A stretch of 64,000 bases of DNA from Kudoa neothunni (lineage: Eukaryota; Cnidaria): contig OZ199840.1 of assembly GCA_964304625.1 (NCBI GenBank), positions 7,130,001 through 7,194,000 of the forward strand, read 5' to 3'. Both the position numbers and the translations under genes were made by a program. Under the pieces are notes generated by a model. That model was not told the DNA's origin and did not search any database. It saw only the letters and a program-made list of their open reading frames with translations. Below, piece after piece: positions 11,284-22,829 of the stretch. Every line of letters begins with the position of its first letter. The stretch's first letter is position 1.

Positions 11284-12370
11284 GGTGATGAAGTATGTGG
11301 TGTAGCGGACGAGGGTCAAACACACATGTAATCTCCATATTTTTTCAACAAACACTGAATTTTTTTCGTTTCTTTCTTAGTTATTAATGAGAAAGTTATT
11401 TATTATTACTATTTTGATTTTTTACTATTGTTATATAACGATTTTATATGGACTAACTTTAAATATAAACGTATTGCGTGTGTCACAAAAAGATCTCATT
11501 TTTTACCATAATGAAAATGCTTTTCGAATTTTAAAAAATAAATATTGATTTCGTACGATTTTTATTATTAAACTTCAGAAACCAAATTTTTTAAAATGAC
11601 AATAAAAAACTGTTTTACATTGCAGTATTTGTATTATATTGAAAAAAAAATATTGAGCTATATTTTAATCGTTTTGTAAGTTTTTGTGTATGTCAAAATT
11701 TGTAACAACAAATTCGGGCCAATGTACGAATTGAGAATATTACTAGGTGTAAACCCAATATTTTAACTAAGGTTATTATTTTGATCTATACACGTATAAT
11801 CGACTAAAACTAATGAATGTATAGAAACAACAATTTTTTGATTTCTAATAACAACATTTTTAATTTTATCGAATGTTATACTAAACACACACGTAAAAAT
11901 TCCTCTAATAAAGTAATAACTTCATATAATCAACCTTTAATTATTTACCTATTGAAATTAAATGTTTATCTAAAATATAATGTTTATTTATTTTTAAAAA
12001 ACTCATCAGTTCTAAGAATATTAAGAAAATGCATTTTGAGAGTACGTAGTTGTCCTCGTTTTTGAACTATTCGTAATTAAAACTAATAAAAACATGTATA
12101 AATAAATCTGGTATTGTATAATTTATGTTTATATGCTAAAAAATATGAAGAATAACCAACTTATGAGTGATTATCAAAACGAATTAGACAACAATTCAAT
12201 GTTTGTTGAAAAGAGATGGAGATTGCACGTGTGTCCACCAGCGTTCGGATGACAAATTCTTAAAATTAAGAAGATATTATTTTGTTTTATTATAGATAAT
12301 CATGAAAAAAAGATATTCGAATAACATGCACAAGCGGGCGTTTTTAGGTGGCGCATACTTTACCATTACC
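11284..12370. repeat. FB1 foldback/MITE-like repeat, copy 2, nested in hAT-B
   Basis: This 1.09-kb block aligns with copy 1 (1-1,228). Left arm CATGTAATCTCCATATTTT and right arm GAGATGGAGATTGCACGTG are inverted repeats; outer ends are GGTGATGAAGTATG and GCATACTTTACCATTACC. It starts just inside the hAT-B subterminal repeat block, so it inserted into hAT-B or was carried there by it. No ORF of note. Confidence 0.7.
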
Positions 12371-12769
12371 GAAAAGATCTTAGATATGAAATTAATATTA
12401 AATTTTAAGCGAAGAAAAATATGAGGCATTGAATGTAAGCAATTACGATCTTTACCTTGATTTACTGGAATTTTTGAGATGTGTTACCTCATGTCATAAT
12501 TTCATATTTTATTACCAAATACAAATTTGATATCAGTTTTTTTTAAAAGATAATCAAATTAATTTAGGAAACAGAACCTCGTTATATTAAGTTCCGCTAT
12601 AGTCAAATCTACCTAAACATTTTTTAGAATGATAAAAATACTTTCAAACCCTAATTTTATAAGTCTAATAGTTAGAAGTGAATTTTTGAAGTGGCTAAGT
12701 TAGGTCTGTTCAGTTTTCTTTTGAGATAGTGAAAAATAAAACATAATAAAGAGAAGGAGTGAATTAAAT

Positions 12770-14937
12770 TCACTCCAGAAGTGTCTTATTTTTAATATTA
12801 TTAGTATAAACTACTAATTTTCTTAATGTGTTCGGTTCAAGTCTATATCTAGACTTGGATAAAATTTTTCCAGCGTATGAAAACGCCCGTTCTGACATTG
12901 AGCTGGATGCTGGTCGGCTGTACATGTTAGTTGCAATTTTTTAAGATTTTCATTCTTGAAGTTTTCCCAATAAACGAGCGGATTTTCGTAAACTTGGTTG
13001 ACTTTTTCTCGGATGTACAGTTGAATTTCTGATTGAAAATCTTCTGAGGCACTATCCAGTTCATAACATATTGAGTGGGTTTTCAGAAGTTCCGAGCTCT
13101 TTGGGATTAATTCTAATTTTTTTAAATATTTGTTACAGGAAAAGATTTACCATCAAATTTGTTTTTTTTTATATAGGTAATTTGGTTCAGCCATGCCAGA
13201 CAAAAGCGACTCAACGTGATTTATCACAAAATTTAATTCTTTATTTTGCAGACTTACACTCAATAAATTTGAATTTTTTAAAATTTGGATGGAGAAAAGC
13301 TGCGATTTTATGGTTGATATCAATACATTGTGTGTATTTTTCGTCCAATAAACTTTCCAAATGCATACAATAATCGCCCATAAAAGTTTCACGTTGTTTT
13401 TGAATCATTGCTTTGATACGATGAAATACAATAAACACCTAACGATAATATAAAAAACGAAACTTAAACGAATTACAAAATGTGACGATGGCCTTTTCAC
13501 CTGCTCCAACTGATCAAAGAAATCGGAAAATATTTTGAAAAATTCAGCTACAACAACACATTCTTTCTTGTCCAATCCGTCAAAGTATTTTTTAGCTGGA
13601 TGATTTTTTAGCACATCCTCCAAACTATCGAAACACGCCACTAACGTCCTATATCGATCGCTGAGACCTCTCCATGGTCGCGTAGCTGAGCCCCATTGTA
13701 TTTTCATTGGTAATTTGGACTGTAAATCTGCCGTTTTATGAATAAATCCGCACAGTTTGTCAACATTCACCCTTAGTATGGATAAATCGGATGTGCTGTT
13801 TGTACTAAGATCCCAAGCCACACATCATAAAAAAATTGAAATTAGATATTATAGCGAAAGTAAAATTTATTTATAAACTTAGTGATAAAAAAGTGTAATC
13901 AATATATTAAAATACATAAATATAAACTATTTAAATTTAGATTATAACAGTTTTATCTTGATTTTCCAAACAGAATTATGAGAGATCAAGATAGCATATC
14001 GTTAAGTATATCACTTTTACAATTATTTACTCATCAAAATTTTAACATAAATTTAATACATAAAATACCTTGAGATATAATAGTGTGAAGGCGGTGAGCA
14101 GCACATCTGGTTGTGTTGAACTCTCTTAGACCAGATAGATTGTTTGCTGCGGAGTCACAAACAATTCTTAGATCAGATTTGCTAAGTGAAAATTTAATAC
14201 AAAATTCCGTGCAGATTTTATTTATATTTTCGGCAGTGTGTTTTACAGGAAAATAGATCATGTCGTATTGGAAATGTTGAAGGGTGAAATTTTTAACAAA
14301 CAACACTGATATATCAATGAATGAGTTGATTTTGGCATTATCAGTCCAAATATCAATGGTTAGGCACATACTATTGTGACTTATTGTTGTAATTAATTTT
14401 TCCATTTTTAAATACATGCACTCATACTCATTCATGATTATTTTTTTAACACATTTTTTGGATAAAATCTTAAGTCTAGCACTAGGTTCATTGAACTTTT
14501 TGCCTAAGTTAAATGCGAAGTTTATCATCTCCGTAAACGATGCACTTTCTGTTATTGTAAACGGGGAGATTGTTTCAGCTACAAAATTAGCAATTTTAGT
14601 GTCAAACATTACCTGATCTGATAGGCTTAAATTAACAATGGAGGGAGGTGAAACAAATAATTCATTAATTTTTATATTTGTATTTGTTTTAGCATGTAAC
14701 TTATTATGACTAATAAGCTTCCTATTCCCGTAAGACGACTTATGCGGGAATGCTTTGTTGCACTTTGTTGCACTTTGTGCAAACAATAAAATCAATTTGG
14801 GATGTTTCATCCCCGTTTTTAGTAAAGATGGAACAGAAATTGTCCCATTCTTTAGAACGCGTTGTAGATTTTTTCCAAGAGAAAAGTCTGCTAGTTTTCA
14901 AAGCCTCTTCAACACTTTCCACGCTCCAGCTTGACAT
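12770..14937 (-). pseudogene. hAT-B transposase (BED-type finger, RNase-H core, C-terminal dimerisation domain)
   Basis: The inferred start is MSSWSVESVEEAL at 14,937. A BED-like finger follows (WDNFCSIF...CTKCNK...NKLHAKTN), then a helical region and the catalytic part with LTIDIWTDNAK (about 14,360, the first Asp region) and RIVCDSAANNLSG (about 14,160), then AAHRLHTIISQ. After a probable intron come the insertion-domain stretch WRGLSDRYRTLVACF (about 13,660), HKIAAFLHPNFKK (about 13,280) and the C-terminal SMSERAFSYAGKILS ... KTLLE stop at 12,770. A 10-bp tandem duplication (CTTTGTTGCA twice, about 14,753-14,772) breaks the finger's frame at CTKCNK. Breaks near 14,040-13,830 and 13,500-13,440 have GT...AG borders and may be real introns. 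Apart from the duplication the gene is well preserved. Confidence 0.85.
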
Positions 14938-15043
14938 AGTGTAACTAAAAGAGGGCACGAACACGAACGAAACACGAAAAAATTTTAAACGTGTAAAAAA
15001 GTGGTGCACGAACACGAACGAACGGGCATTGTCTGATTGTTTG

Positions 15044-15554
15044 CTTAGCCATATCGAAACTTTTAGCTATTGGGATGGATGTGGGTTTTTGCTTTTCGTT
15101 TCATTTTTTTTGTTTCATGACACAATTCGATACACATAGCATAATGTCTGTTGTCTGTTGTCTGATGGATTTTTATTGATTATTCAAATGCATCCTGCGT
15201 AAACATTTGCCATGGCTGAATTTATTGGATTTGATGGCTACTAATAGTTTCTTATCATTTGAGATTTTGAACTAAAGATATTCATCATGTTTAAATTCTT
15301 GGGGACAATATTTAGGTCGCTAAGTGAACGGGGGGGGGGGCGGATTTCGCCGGAATACATGCAATGCGCATGCGCCACTTGAAAAATTCATAAACAAGGC
15401 GTTAGAGTAAGAAAACCCCAAAAATTAAGATGAGTGTTTTGTTAATTTTTAGGTTTAAGCTACGTTCCAAATGTAAAGCTTTTCGATAGTCTCTAAAAAC
15501 ATTGTTTCATGATATATATCGTAATTTTGACATACTACTTTGAGTTCATATTTT
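15044..15554. other. Spacer with a G10 run, no gene seen
   Basis: Outside hAT-B the sequence has no recognisable ORF. It includes a run of ten G at about 15,330, striking in this AT-rich context and a likely sequencing or replication-slippage point. Confidence 0.5.
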
Positions 15555-15977
15555 TCAAGGGTTTTTTCCGTGGGAATCATAAGTTGGGATGCAAAGTTTG
15601 AAAGACATATCTTGTTCTACATTTCTTTGATGTTCTTTTAATTTTTGAATAAAAGTAAGCATTCCAGGATGAGCTTGCTCAAAGCGGGAGTAGAAATGCC
15701 TGTTGAATGTCTCGGCAGAATTAGATGTCAAGTGTACGTTTCGCATCAGTCTGTCAAAGGCATTCCATGACTTTAATGGATATTTGGGATTCACGATATA
15801 GGTTTTTTCGAAGTAACCTACAAATAAATTTATATTGGTTATATCATTGAAATTTGGAGATTTCGTTTTAAATTTTTCAAATCCCTCCTTGATGCAATTC
15901 ATTGGGACAAATGCAAGTGATGTGATACATTTTACAAACAATTTGAAATTGACATTATGATTGTAATCTCTGGACAA
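15555..15977 (-). pseudogene. MULE transposase C-terminal fragment
   Basis: The 140-residue open frame matches the C-terminal part of MULE transposases that follows the catalytic core: NSAETFNRHFYSRFEQAHPG and FIQKLKEHQRNVEQD correspond to the common 'N-x-x-E-x-(F/W)-(H/N)-R ... HP-x-x-x-x-F-(I/L)-x-x-L' pattern. The Glu in NSAETFN sits where the catalytic Glu is expected. The two Asp-bearing blocks upstream are missing, so it is a fragment. It differs in sequence from the MULE at 16,303-19,531 and represents a different lineage. Confidence 0.65.
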
Positions 15978-16302
15978 ACCTTAGTTTGGAATTTTCCTGT
16001 TCACATTTTATCTTAGATCGGTGTTTCCCAACCTATTCTTGAAAAAATATCCGTTCCTCACCTTTTTCAATAACAACGATTTTTGCTTAAATTTCTTACA
16101 ACATTGAATCAAGTTTCCTTTCACATTAAAAGTTGATGTTTAATAGAAAATTTAAAACTATTAAAACTTATTAATAAGCATTAACTTCACAGAATAGTAA
16201 TTTTAAGCCTAAACATTTTTTATGGTTCTTGATATCTTTAAGTAGGTGCAATTATATTTGTCTTTGTGTTTTCCATGAAATTACTGGGTTCTATATAAAA
16301 AA

Positions 16303-16640
16303 GGAAGTGGCTATTCTTACGACAACGAATATCTTTTTTCTCACTAAAGATATTTTAAATCTGAATTTGAAAACATGTTATTACATTTTTTTCCTACAAA
16401 AATTTAAGTTTTTATAAATTATTATTGCAATAAAACTAATACATATATTTTGGCCTTATTTCGCCATTACAAGTACTAAAAATGATTAAAACCAGATCTG
16501 CATTAACATTTACGACATTCTAAAGCATTTTGGAATCGAAAAATCATGAAAATTGTGCTAATGTAACTTCATTTGCAATGGAGGCCATTAGCCCACGTGT
16601 CAATGTTACGGTCTGGTACGGATTAATCGTTTGAAATGGT
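16303..16640. repeat. MULE left terminal inverted repeat
   Basis: The stretch is the near-exact reverse complement of 19,200-19,531, including the internal landmarks GACAACGAATATCTTTTTTC, AACATGTTATTACATTTTTT and GAAAATTGTGCTAATGTAAC. Confidence 0.9.
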
Positions 16641-16850
16641 ATCACTTTATAAGATATTCACTGAAAAATAAAACTAATATTAATCAAATTTCGAAATTTT
16701 TTTAGCCAAATAGACCGAACTCAAAAAATCATATGTCATCACTTCATAATTAAGTTAACATTAAATATAAATCGAAGTATATAATTAGCAACCAATATTT
16801 GGGAAATATCATAATTAATTAACTTTTATTATCAACTATCTATTGAAATT

Positions 16851-18805
16851 TTATTTTTGTTTTTTCTTCGGAAGTCCAATAGTAGTTAATCTGCTACCCC
16901 TGGGCTTTCCGACAGACTTGACTTTGGATGGAATGGGTATATCTAAAATTTTTTTATAATTAATAAAAAATTAGTTACTTTTATATGTATGATTAGTTTT
17001 TTCCTGATTCATACTTTACTAGCAAAGCTTTCAGCTAAATACATTACCATCAGTTAGTATTATGGTTAGTTTACCGTATTTTTCTTTAGTATATTCATCA
17101 TCTTAGTTTAAATTATATTAATAAAATATTTTCATTTGCGAAATACCTATGTAAGACAATTCGCTCTCAGGATTGGAGGATAGGATTTCAACGAAAGCGT
17201 TATCTTCTCTCAAATTTATTTTCACTAATATACTTACACATTTGCAACAAATAGTAAATAACTTAGTTCATTTATAGCCGACATCATTTTCGTATCATGA
17301 TTTTTAATCACACATTCAAGTCTTCTAAAAACTTCAATGGAAGTTTGAAAAAAATCCCCGCAAAATTCGGCAGATGTAGTAGTCGCCAACTTTTTTGTAA
17401 GCACTAAGGACAGTCTTAATCTTTGAGAAGGGGTTTGGATAGTGTCTTTAGAAATCACTCAAAGTTGAAAACTTTTTCACTACAGTTTTTAGTTTTGCAT
17501 TAATGGATTCAATTCTGTTATTCGTTGTATTATTATAGTGATGCTCAGCCATACTTAATCCAAGTATCCATTCCTGGTGAATGGTTAGCCAATTCTTTTT
17601 GAAATAATCATTAAGTTCCTCAACTCTGAGGTCAAAAAGTTCACAACATAGGCGGTCAAAATTTTCCTCGTTCTTGACATAAGTCATTTTTTCTAATATT
17701 TGAAGAATAAATGTTTTTGTTTCGGTTGTTATACCATACTTTCCGACTTTTATTTCCCGCTGGAACGCTTGTAATACATGGCATTTACATAGTATCAACT
17801 TTGTGGAAGGAAATACGAAACTTAAACATTTTCGTAACAAATGATCTTTGTCAGTTATTATTGACATCGTTTCGGATCGCAACCACGGTGCAGCATCTAA
17901 CAATTCGTTCAGAAACCATGTTATGGCTTCTGCTGTCTCCTCATATAAAATATAGGCACTAGTGATATGGGTTAAACCAAAAGAGTCTTGAGATGCAGTT
18001 AAATAAAGAGGAGCTCTACAAATACAGTCGTCATTTGTTATAAAATAGGGTTTTCGTCCCTTGAATCCAACAGCTTATAAGTGGCATCTATGAATAATAG
18101 CTCAGGAAAACATTCAAGAACATGGAGCATTTCGTTATCCACGAAGAAAATTCCATTGACAGAACTTTCACTAGCAAGAATTTTAACTCTGCAATTATAA
18201 TCATTTTTCAATATTGTAATAACGGAGTCAATATTTTTCGGTTCGACGGTAGAAATAGTCTTTACATTATGGATAGATTTTAATGTAATTTTCTTTCAGG
18301 TTTCTTCGCTTAAATTACATTGAATTAACCTTTTATTTGCTCTTAATGATATTAACTCCGATATCATTGGATCATTCAGGTTAATTCTTCTTTGTGGAGG
18401 AAGGTTTTCGAATATTCTTTGATCGCAAGAATGGTTATGGATTAAATTTAGCGATTTCACCTCCAAAAAGTTACCGTCCACAGTGCTCCAGAGCGAGATA
18501 CTAAATGGGCATTTCTTCTTAAATGATAATTTGTTTCTATCTCCATTGCTTTTGCGTTTGTAAGGAACACCAAAGAAACACACGTAATTAATGTCATAAT
18601 AAACCAACTGAGAATTTATGGATCTGTTTACTCTTCGTTGTGCATTTGAAATTTTTCTCGAATGTCTAATTTTTAAATTGCAAAAATGTTTTTCTTCGTA
18701 TTCTTTCACTTTAATTTGTAACTTTTCATACGAATCAAATTTCATTCCAATAAAGAAGTCAGCAGACTGTTCACAATCCATGATTTCCATAATACTGCGC
18801 AACAT
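16851..18805 (-). pseudogene. MULE transposase (FAR1/ZSWIM-like N-terminus, DDE core)
   Basis: The protein begins MLRSIMEIMDCEQSADFF (18,805; an internal Met lies a few codons on) with a FAR1-like N-terminal region (CNLKIRHSRKIS ... KKKCPFSISLW ... IHNHSCDQ, about 18,690-18,420). The core shows the first Asp in PELLFIDATYKLL (about 18,080), the second in SIITDKDHLLRKC (about 17,860) with the downstream KLILCKCHVLQAF (the CxxH motif), and the Glu in NNTTNNRIESINAKLK (about 17,510). A C-terminal basic tail VGKPRGSRLTTIGLPKKK (about 16,900) resembles the GRPKG...IGLPKKK tail common in MULEs; the stop is at 16,851. Frame breaks between 18,296 and 17,903 and after 17,234 have stops, so as read it is broken, although some gaps may be introns. 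Confidence 0.85.
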
Positions 18806-19199
18806 AACGTTTTTACTTTAACACGTTTTGGGATATTAACAGACTCGAAAACAAATTGTTAATATATGTAATGAATTACTAGTAAATATTATATTTTTTT
18901 AAGATAATTAATATTAGCAGGTTTTATCTTTTTGTTAAAATTATGTCGTATAATTTTGTGATGTAGGAAATAATCATTTTATCTAATTTTTAAGACAATA
19001 ATATTAATAAAATTTATTTAATATAATTATTATGAAATACAATGAACCTCACTATCTTTCCAGATACTTAACCCGAAAAATATATATCATTTTGAACGAA
19101 ATAATAGGCAGTTATTATGTCGCTATACTCACCAAGATACATAAAGTATGTTTTAAACAAATAGAACAAATTAGATTATTAATTTTAAAAATAAGCTTT

Positions 19200-19531
19200 T
19201 AAAATTGCATTTTGGATCTAAATGTAATTAAAATGTGATGTAGTTCGTTACGCAATAATCGAATGAAGTTACATTAGCACAATTTTCATGATTTTTCGAT
19301 TCAAAAATGCTTTAAAATGTCGTAAATGTTAATGAAGATCTGATTTTAATCATTTTTGGTACTTGTAATGGCGAAATAAGCCCAAAATATATGTATTCGT
19401 GTTATTGCAATAATAATTTATAAAAACATAAATTTTTGTAGGAAAAAATGTAATAACATGTTTTCAAATTCAGATTTAAAATATCTTTGGTAAGAAAAAA
19501 GATATTCGTTGTCGTAAGAATGGCCAATGCC
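19200..19531. repeat. MULE right terminal inverted repeat
   Basis: This is the partner of 16,303-16,640. The outer end is followed directly by the duplicated target TATAAAAAA. Confidence 0.9.
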
Positions 19532-19689
19532 TATAAAAAATCTCCAACAATATTAAATATTTAAAATTCTTAATTGCGCAAAATAAACAACATTATAAAA
19601 AAATTCAAAGCAAATAAAAATACATATAGAGTTTCATAAAAAAATATATATTTATAAATTTTTAAAACAAAGTAATTTTAATACCTAGA

Positions 19690-21465
19690 ACCGTTCAATG
19701 AGAACTCTGGTCTTGATGCAAGTAGCACAAATTCATAATACACGGGAAAATTTTCGACAATTTAAGCCGCAGATCAGATCTCCTCGCTTTGTTATATCAA
19801 GACGATTTTATTTATTATCTAACAATGCTTCAACTGAGCTAAATCCGCATTCCACTAAATATGATGATGGACAAGGAAGCAAAAACTCTTTTGCACACGA
19901 AGAAATCTTTGGATATATCTTTTCAGCCTCGTCTGAAAACCACATCTTCATGCCCTTCAGCTTAAATAACACTTTGATACTCGCATTATTTTTTAATTTG
20001 AATAATTCCTGTTGATACTCCAACTCAGCCTCAGGAATATCAGCCAATAACGGTTGGGTTAACCGGCTCGGGAAGATCAGTGTTTTTAAGTCATCAAACC
20101 TGTCATTAAACTCCATAATTAGAGTATTCATATGATCGATATTTACGGTAAATGCATTATAAGAAATCTCACACTTATTTAACCAGTAAAAATAGTAAAA
20201 GTTACACTGGATCACATTTTTCGATATACTTCTAGTGTCATGATATATCCGAAGATTTTTGTTTTGGCATCGATAACTGTAATATTTTCTCCTCAGAGTG
20301 AAATATTCAAATTTGCAAGTTTTTCAAAAATATCTGTCAAATAACTGACAAAAACTCTCCCATCATTAGTTAATAAACATCTCCTCTCTAGTTCATTGTT
20401 GAGATGTTCGCAAGGTGATCAAATAATTGCATATATCTTTTCAGACAAGTTCCACTTGATAGCCACCTCACTTCCGTGTATAACAATAAACGAACATAGT
20501 CAACATTCTGGTCATTACAAAATTCTTTGAATATGCGTTCAGTGTTGGGGTTCGTCTTGATGTGATTGACACATCTGACTACATTCTGTAAGTTTCGTTG
20601 AGAACGGGAGACAAATTCTTCGCAACCATATGCTCTCGATGAATTACACAATGTACTTTTATCGTATTTGGATTCTCATCCTTCAATAATTTTAACCTCC
20701 CATTTTTCGCCCTCATTATAGCTAGCGCACCGTCAGCTACACATGACAATATATTAGAAAGTGGTATTTCATTTGAATCCAAATAATTCTTAACTTTGGC
20801 ATGAATGTCTCTCGCAGTTGTTGAAATTTCTAATGGTTTGCAGAATAAAATTTCTTCGTAAAAGCCTCATCTTCAATGTACCTTACATAAGCTAATGGCA
20901 AAGCTTCGCTCTCCCTGATTGTTGATTCGTCCAGTTGTAAAGAAAATTTTCGGGATTTCAACTTTTCAATTAGTTGGATCTCGACATCTTTTGCCATTTC
21001 GTTTATTCTGGATGAGACAGTGTTATTGTTGGGTGGCATTACCCTAACATGTGCATCATCTTTTTGTTGAACAGTTTCCAAAAAAATAGAAATAGCAGGT
21101 TTAATAAGCTTTTCTTCAATCGTATGGTTCTTGTCATTTTTAGCAATTAACAACGATACTCCGTAGCCAGCTTGCAGGGTACGGTCATAAAGTGTACTTT
21201 GGGAGTTGAAGAGGGATGAAACTTTGGCTTGTTTTTGGAAATGTTCTTTTAGAGATTCAAAATATTCCAAGCCCGAGTTCACGTTAATGGAGTGTTTTAC
21301 TTTTAAATGTGATTCCAATCTACCTGCCTCCATTGACTCATTACTCAGTAACTGGTGGCAAAGCAAACAGAAAGGCCTTGTCGCATCGTTACCATCAGGA
21401 ATAAATCCCAATTTCAAAAATTCTTCGGAATATTGGCGAATTTTTCTCTTCCTTATGGTACTCAT
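19690..21465 (-). pseudogene. ZBED5/SCAND3-like hAT transposase relic
   Basis: The N-terminus MSTIRKRKIRQYSEEFLKLGF followed by RPFCLLCHQLLSNESMEAGR and LESHLKVKHS is the unusual BED finger of ZBED5-type hAT transposases (family pattern K-R-K-Y-S-x-x-Y-L-x-x-G-F ... C-x-x-C ... L-S-N-E-S-M ... H-x-x-x-K-H). Further pieces follow the family order: FSLQLDESTIRESEALPLAY (catalytic Asp region), SNILSCVADGALAIMRAKNG, VHCVIHREHMVAKNL, LLLYTEVRWLSSGTCLKRY, and the C-terminal end SSYLVECGFSSVEALL. Frames change several times, so it is not functional. The MULE at 16,303-19,531 lies immediately on its 3' side and may have landed within its 3' flank. Element termini were not established. Confidence 0.82.
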
Positions 21466-21577
21466 TGTTATACTATGGTGTATGTCGATTAAACAGCGAA
21501 ATCAAACACGTTCAGTCGAAGTAGTTTTGTTGATGTTCACAGTCCATTCCTTTAGCGGTGTGAAATATTATTGTTGA

Positions 21578-22829
21578 ATACAATATTCAGAAAGAATATT
21601 CGCTGGTACTCAATAATACTTTCATCCTTTACAAAAGGAGTTCTCAAATGTTCTTTAAATTTATCACCTAAAATTGGAAATTATATTAATTTCTATTTTA
21701 TGATTTGATTCTGCTTCAGCTAGGGCAGCGTTTCCCGATTCATTTTAGTTCCCCATCTCGTACCACTTACAAGGACAACTCCGCGCCTCTTTTCAAAAAA
21801 GAGATTTAACTTGGATATATTTTCAGGTGTGGAAAATAAAAAGAAAAATTTGTTGAAAATGGGGTCTAATTTAACGAGAAAACAAATATATTTAAACTGA
21901 TTATAAATGAAATGTTTCATATTTTTTTCTTGTCTTTTTGGGCAATAATTAGGTCACAATGGTGCTCTACATCAGATAATAATACGTATAAATCATAATT
22001 TGTAAACGAACTAGATATGTTAATACTTGTGTGTAAAATATCAGATGTGAATAATTGAACTTATGCGAAATTTTTGATTATGTAGTTTTTTGTTTGAATA
22101 TAATTTAAAAATTAAATAAGGAAAATAGACTTGTGCCCTTATCTCAAGTACAAAGTTTTGGTAATGGTGGAGTGTGCAGCTTCCATTTTTCACCCTCTTG
22201 CGCGTGTCTGACAATCCCGATTTTATTTTAAACCAATTATTCACTATTTTAAACTTTTGGTCGAACAACAATTCACCTCATAATTAACTTCTAAAAATTT
22301 TGTTAAAATTTACATTCGGCTTCAATCGGTGCGTGTGCATGTGAATGCGCAAGGTAGTTTTGTTCTGTTTTCCATATGAATTTAACATATTACTCATGAT
22401 TAAGCGTGTTTTTGCCTTGTTTTAAATTTCCAATATGTTTATACCACCATTATTTCAACAAATTTAAATCTTTCTGTCAACCCAATTGAAAACATTTCCG
22501 CGTTAACCGCATCACTTCGATTATGCCAATTTCTTAGTAACACTCCAAGAAGAAACTTTTTATAGATTTCTCCCTCAAATTTTTGTTTTTACCCAAAATT
22601 CACTCGAATACATGTATAATTTATTTTATGAACTCCCAATAATTAACGTATTTTTTATTTGAACCAAAACATAAATAACAAATTTTTACATTTTCAAGTT
22701 AGTTTTCATTGTAGTTAACACGACATTTACCAAACCTTCGTTATGGTGTTTATCAGTAGCCAGCGCCGATTTTACATTTTACTCAGCAACGAGAAACTAA
22801 CAAATTTGTTAATTAACAAAAACCTTATC
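21578..22829. other. AT-rich spacer with possible hAT end at 21,734
   Basis: No gene is recognised. CAGCGTTTCCCGATTC at about 21,734 and the downstream CTCCGCGCCTC resemble the left end of the non-autonomous hAT at 28,542, but no matching right end or target duplication was found. Confidence 0.4.

Larger units (their letters stand above)
11128..15035 (-). mobile_element. hAT-B element, complete ends, 8-bp target duplication
   Basis: The termini are CAGACAATGCCC and its perfect complement GGGCATTGTCTG, flanked on both sides by the identical octamer ATTGTTTG (11,120-11,127 and 15,036-15,043). This is the hAT hallmark. Both subterminal regions (11,140-11,280 and 14,955-15,025) are packed with CGAACAC/CACGAA-type short repeats in both orientations, as expected for transposase binding sites. 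The transposase lies on the minus strand between them. FB1 copy 2 is nested between the left end and the coding region. The intact duplication and ends point to a fairly recent insertion. Confidence 0.93.
16303..19531 (-). mobile_element. MULE (Mutator-like element) with long TIRs and 9-bp target duplication
   Basis: Terminal inverted repeats of about 330 bases lie at 16,303-16,640 and 19,200-19,531; outer ends GGAAGTGGCTATTCTTACGAC and GGCATTGGCCATTCTTACGAC (second read on the minus strand). They are flanked by identical nonamers TATAAAAAA (16,294-16,302 and 19,532-19,540), the 9-bp duplication typical of Mutator. The transposase gene is on the minus strand between them. The pair of TIRs differs by scattered substitutions only, so the insertion is moderately young. 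Confidence 0.93.

Noticed and set aside
15325-15345. G-quadruplex element at the G10 run
   Set aside because: A single uninterrupted G run without the other three tracts nearby does not meet a quadruplex pattern.
21734-22300. A second non-autonomous hAT starting CAGCGTTTCCC
   Set aside because: No right terminus or octamer duplication could be found, so it was kept only as a possible end.
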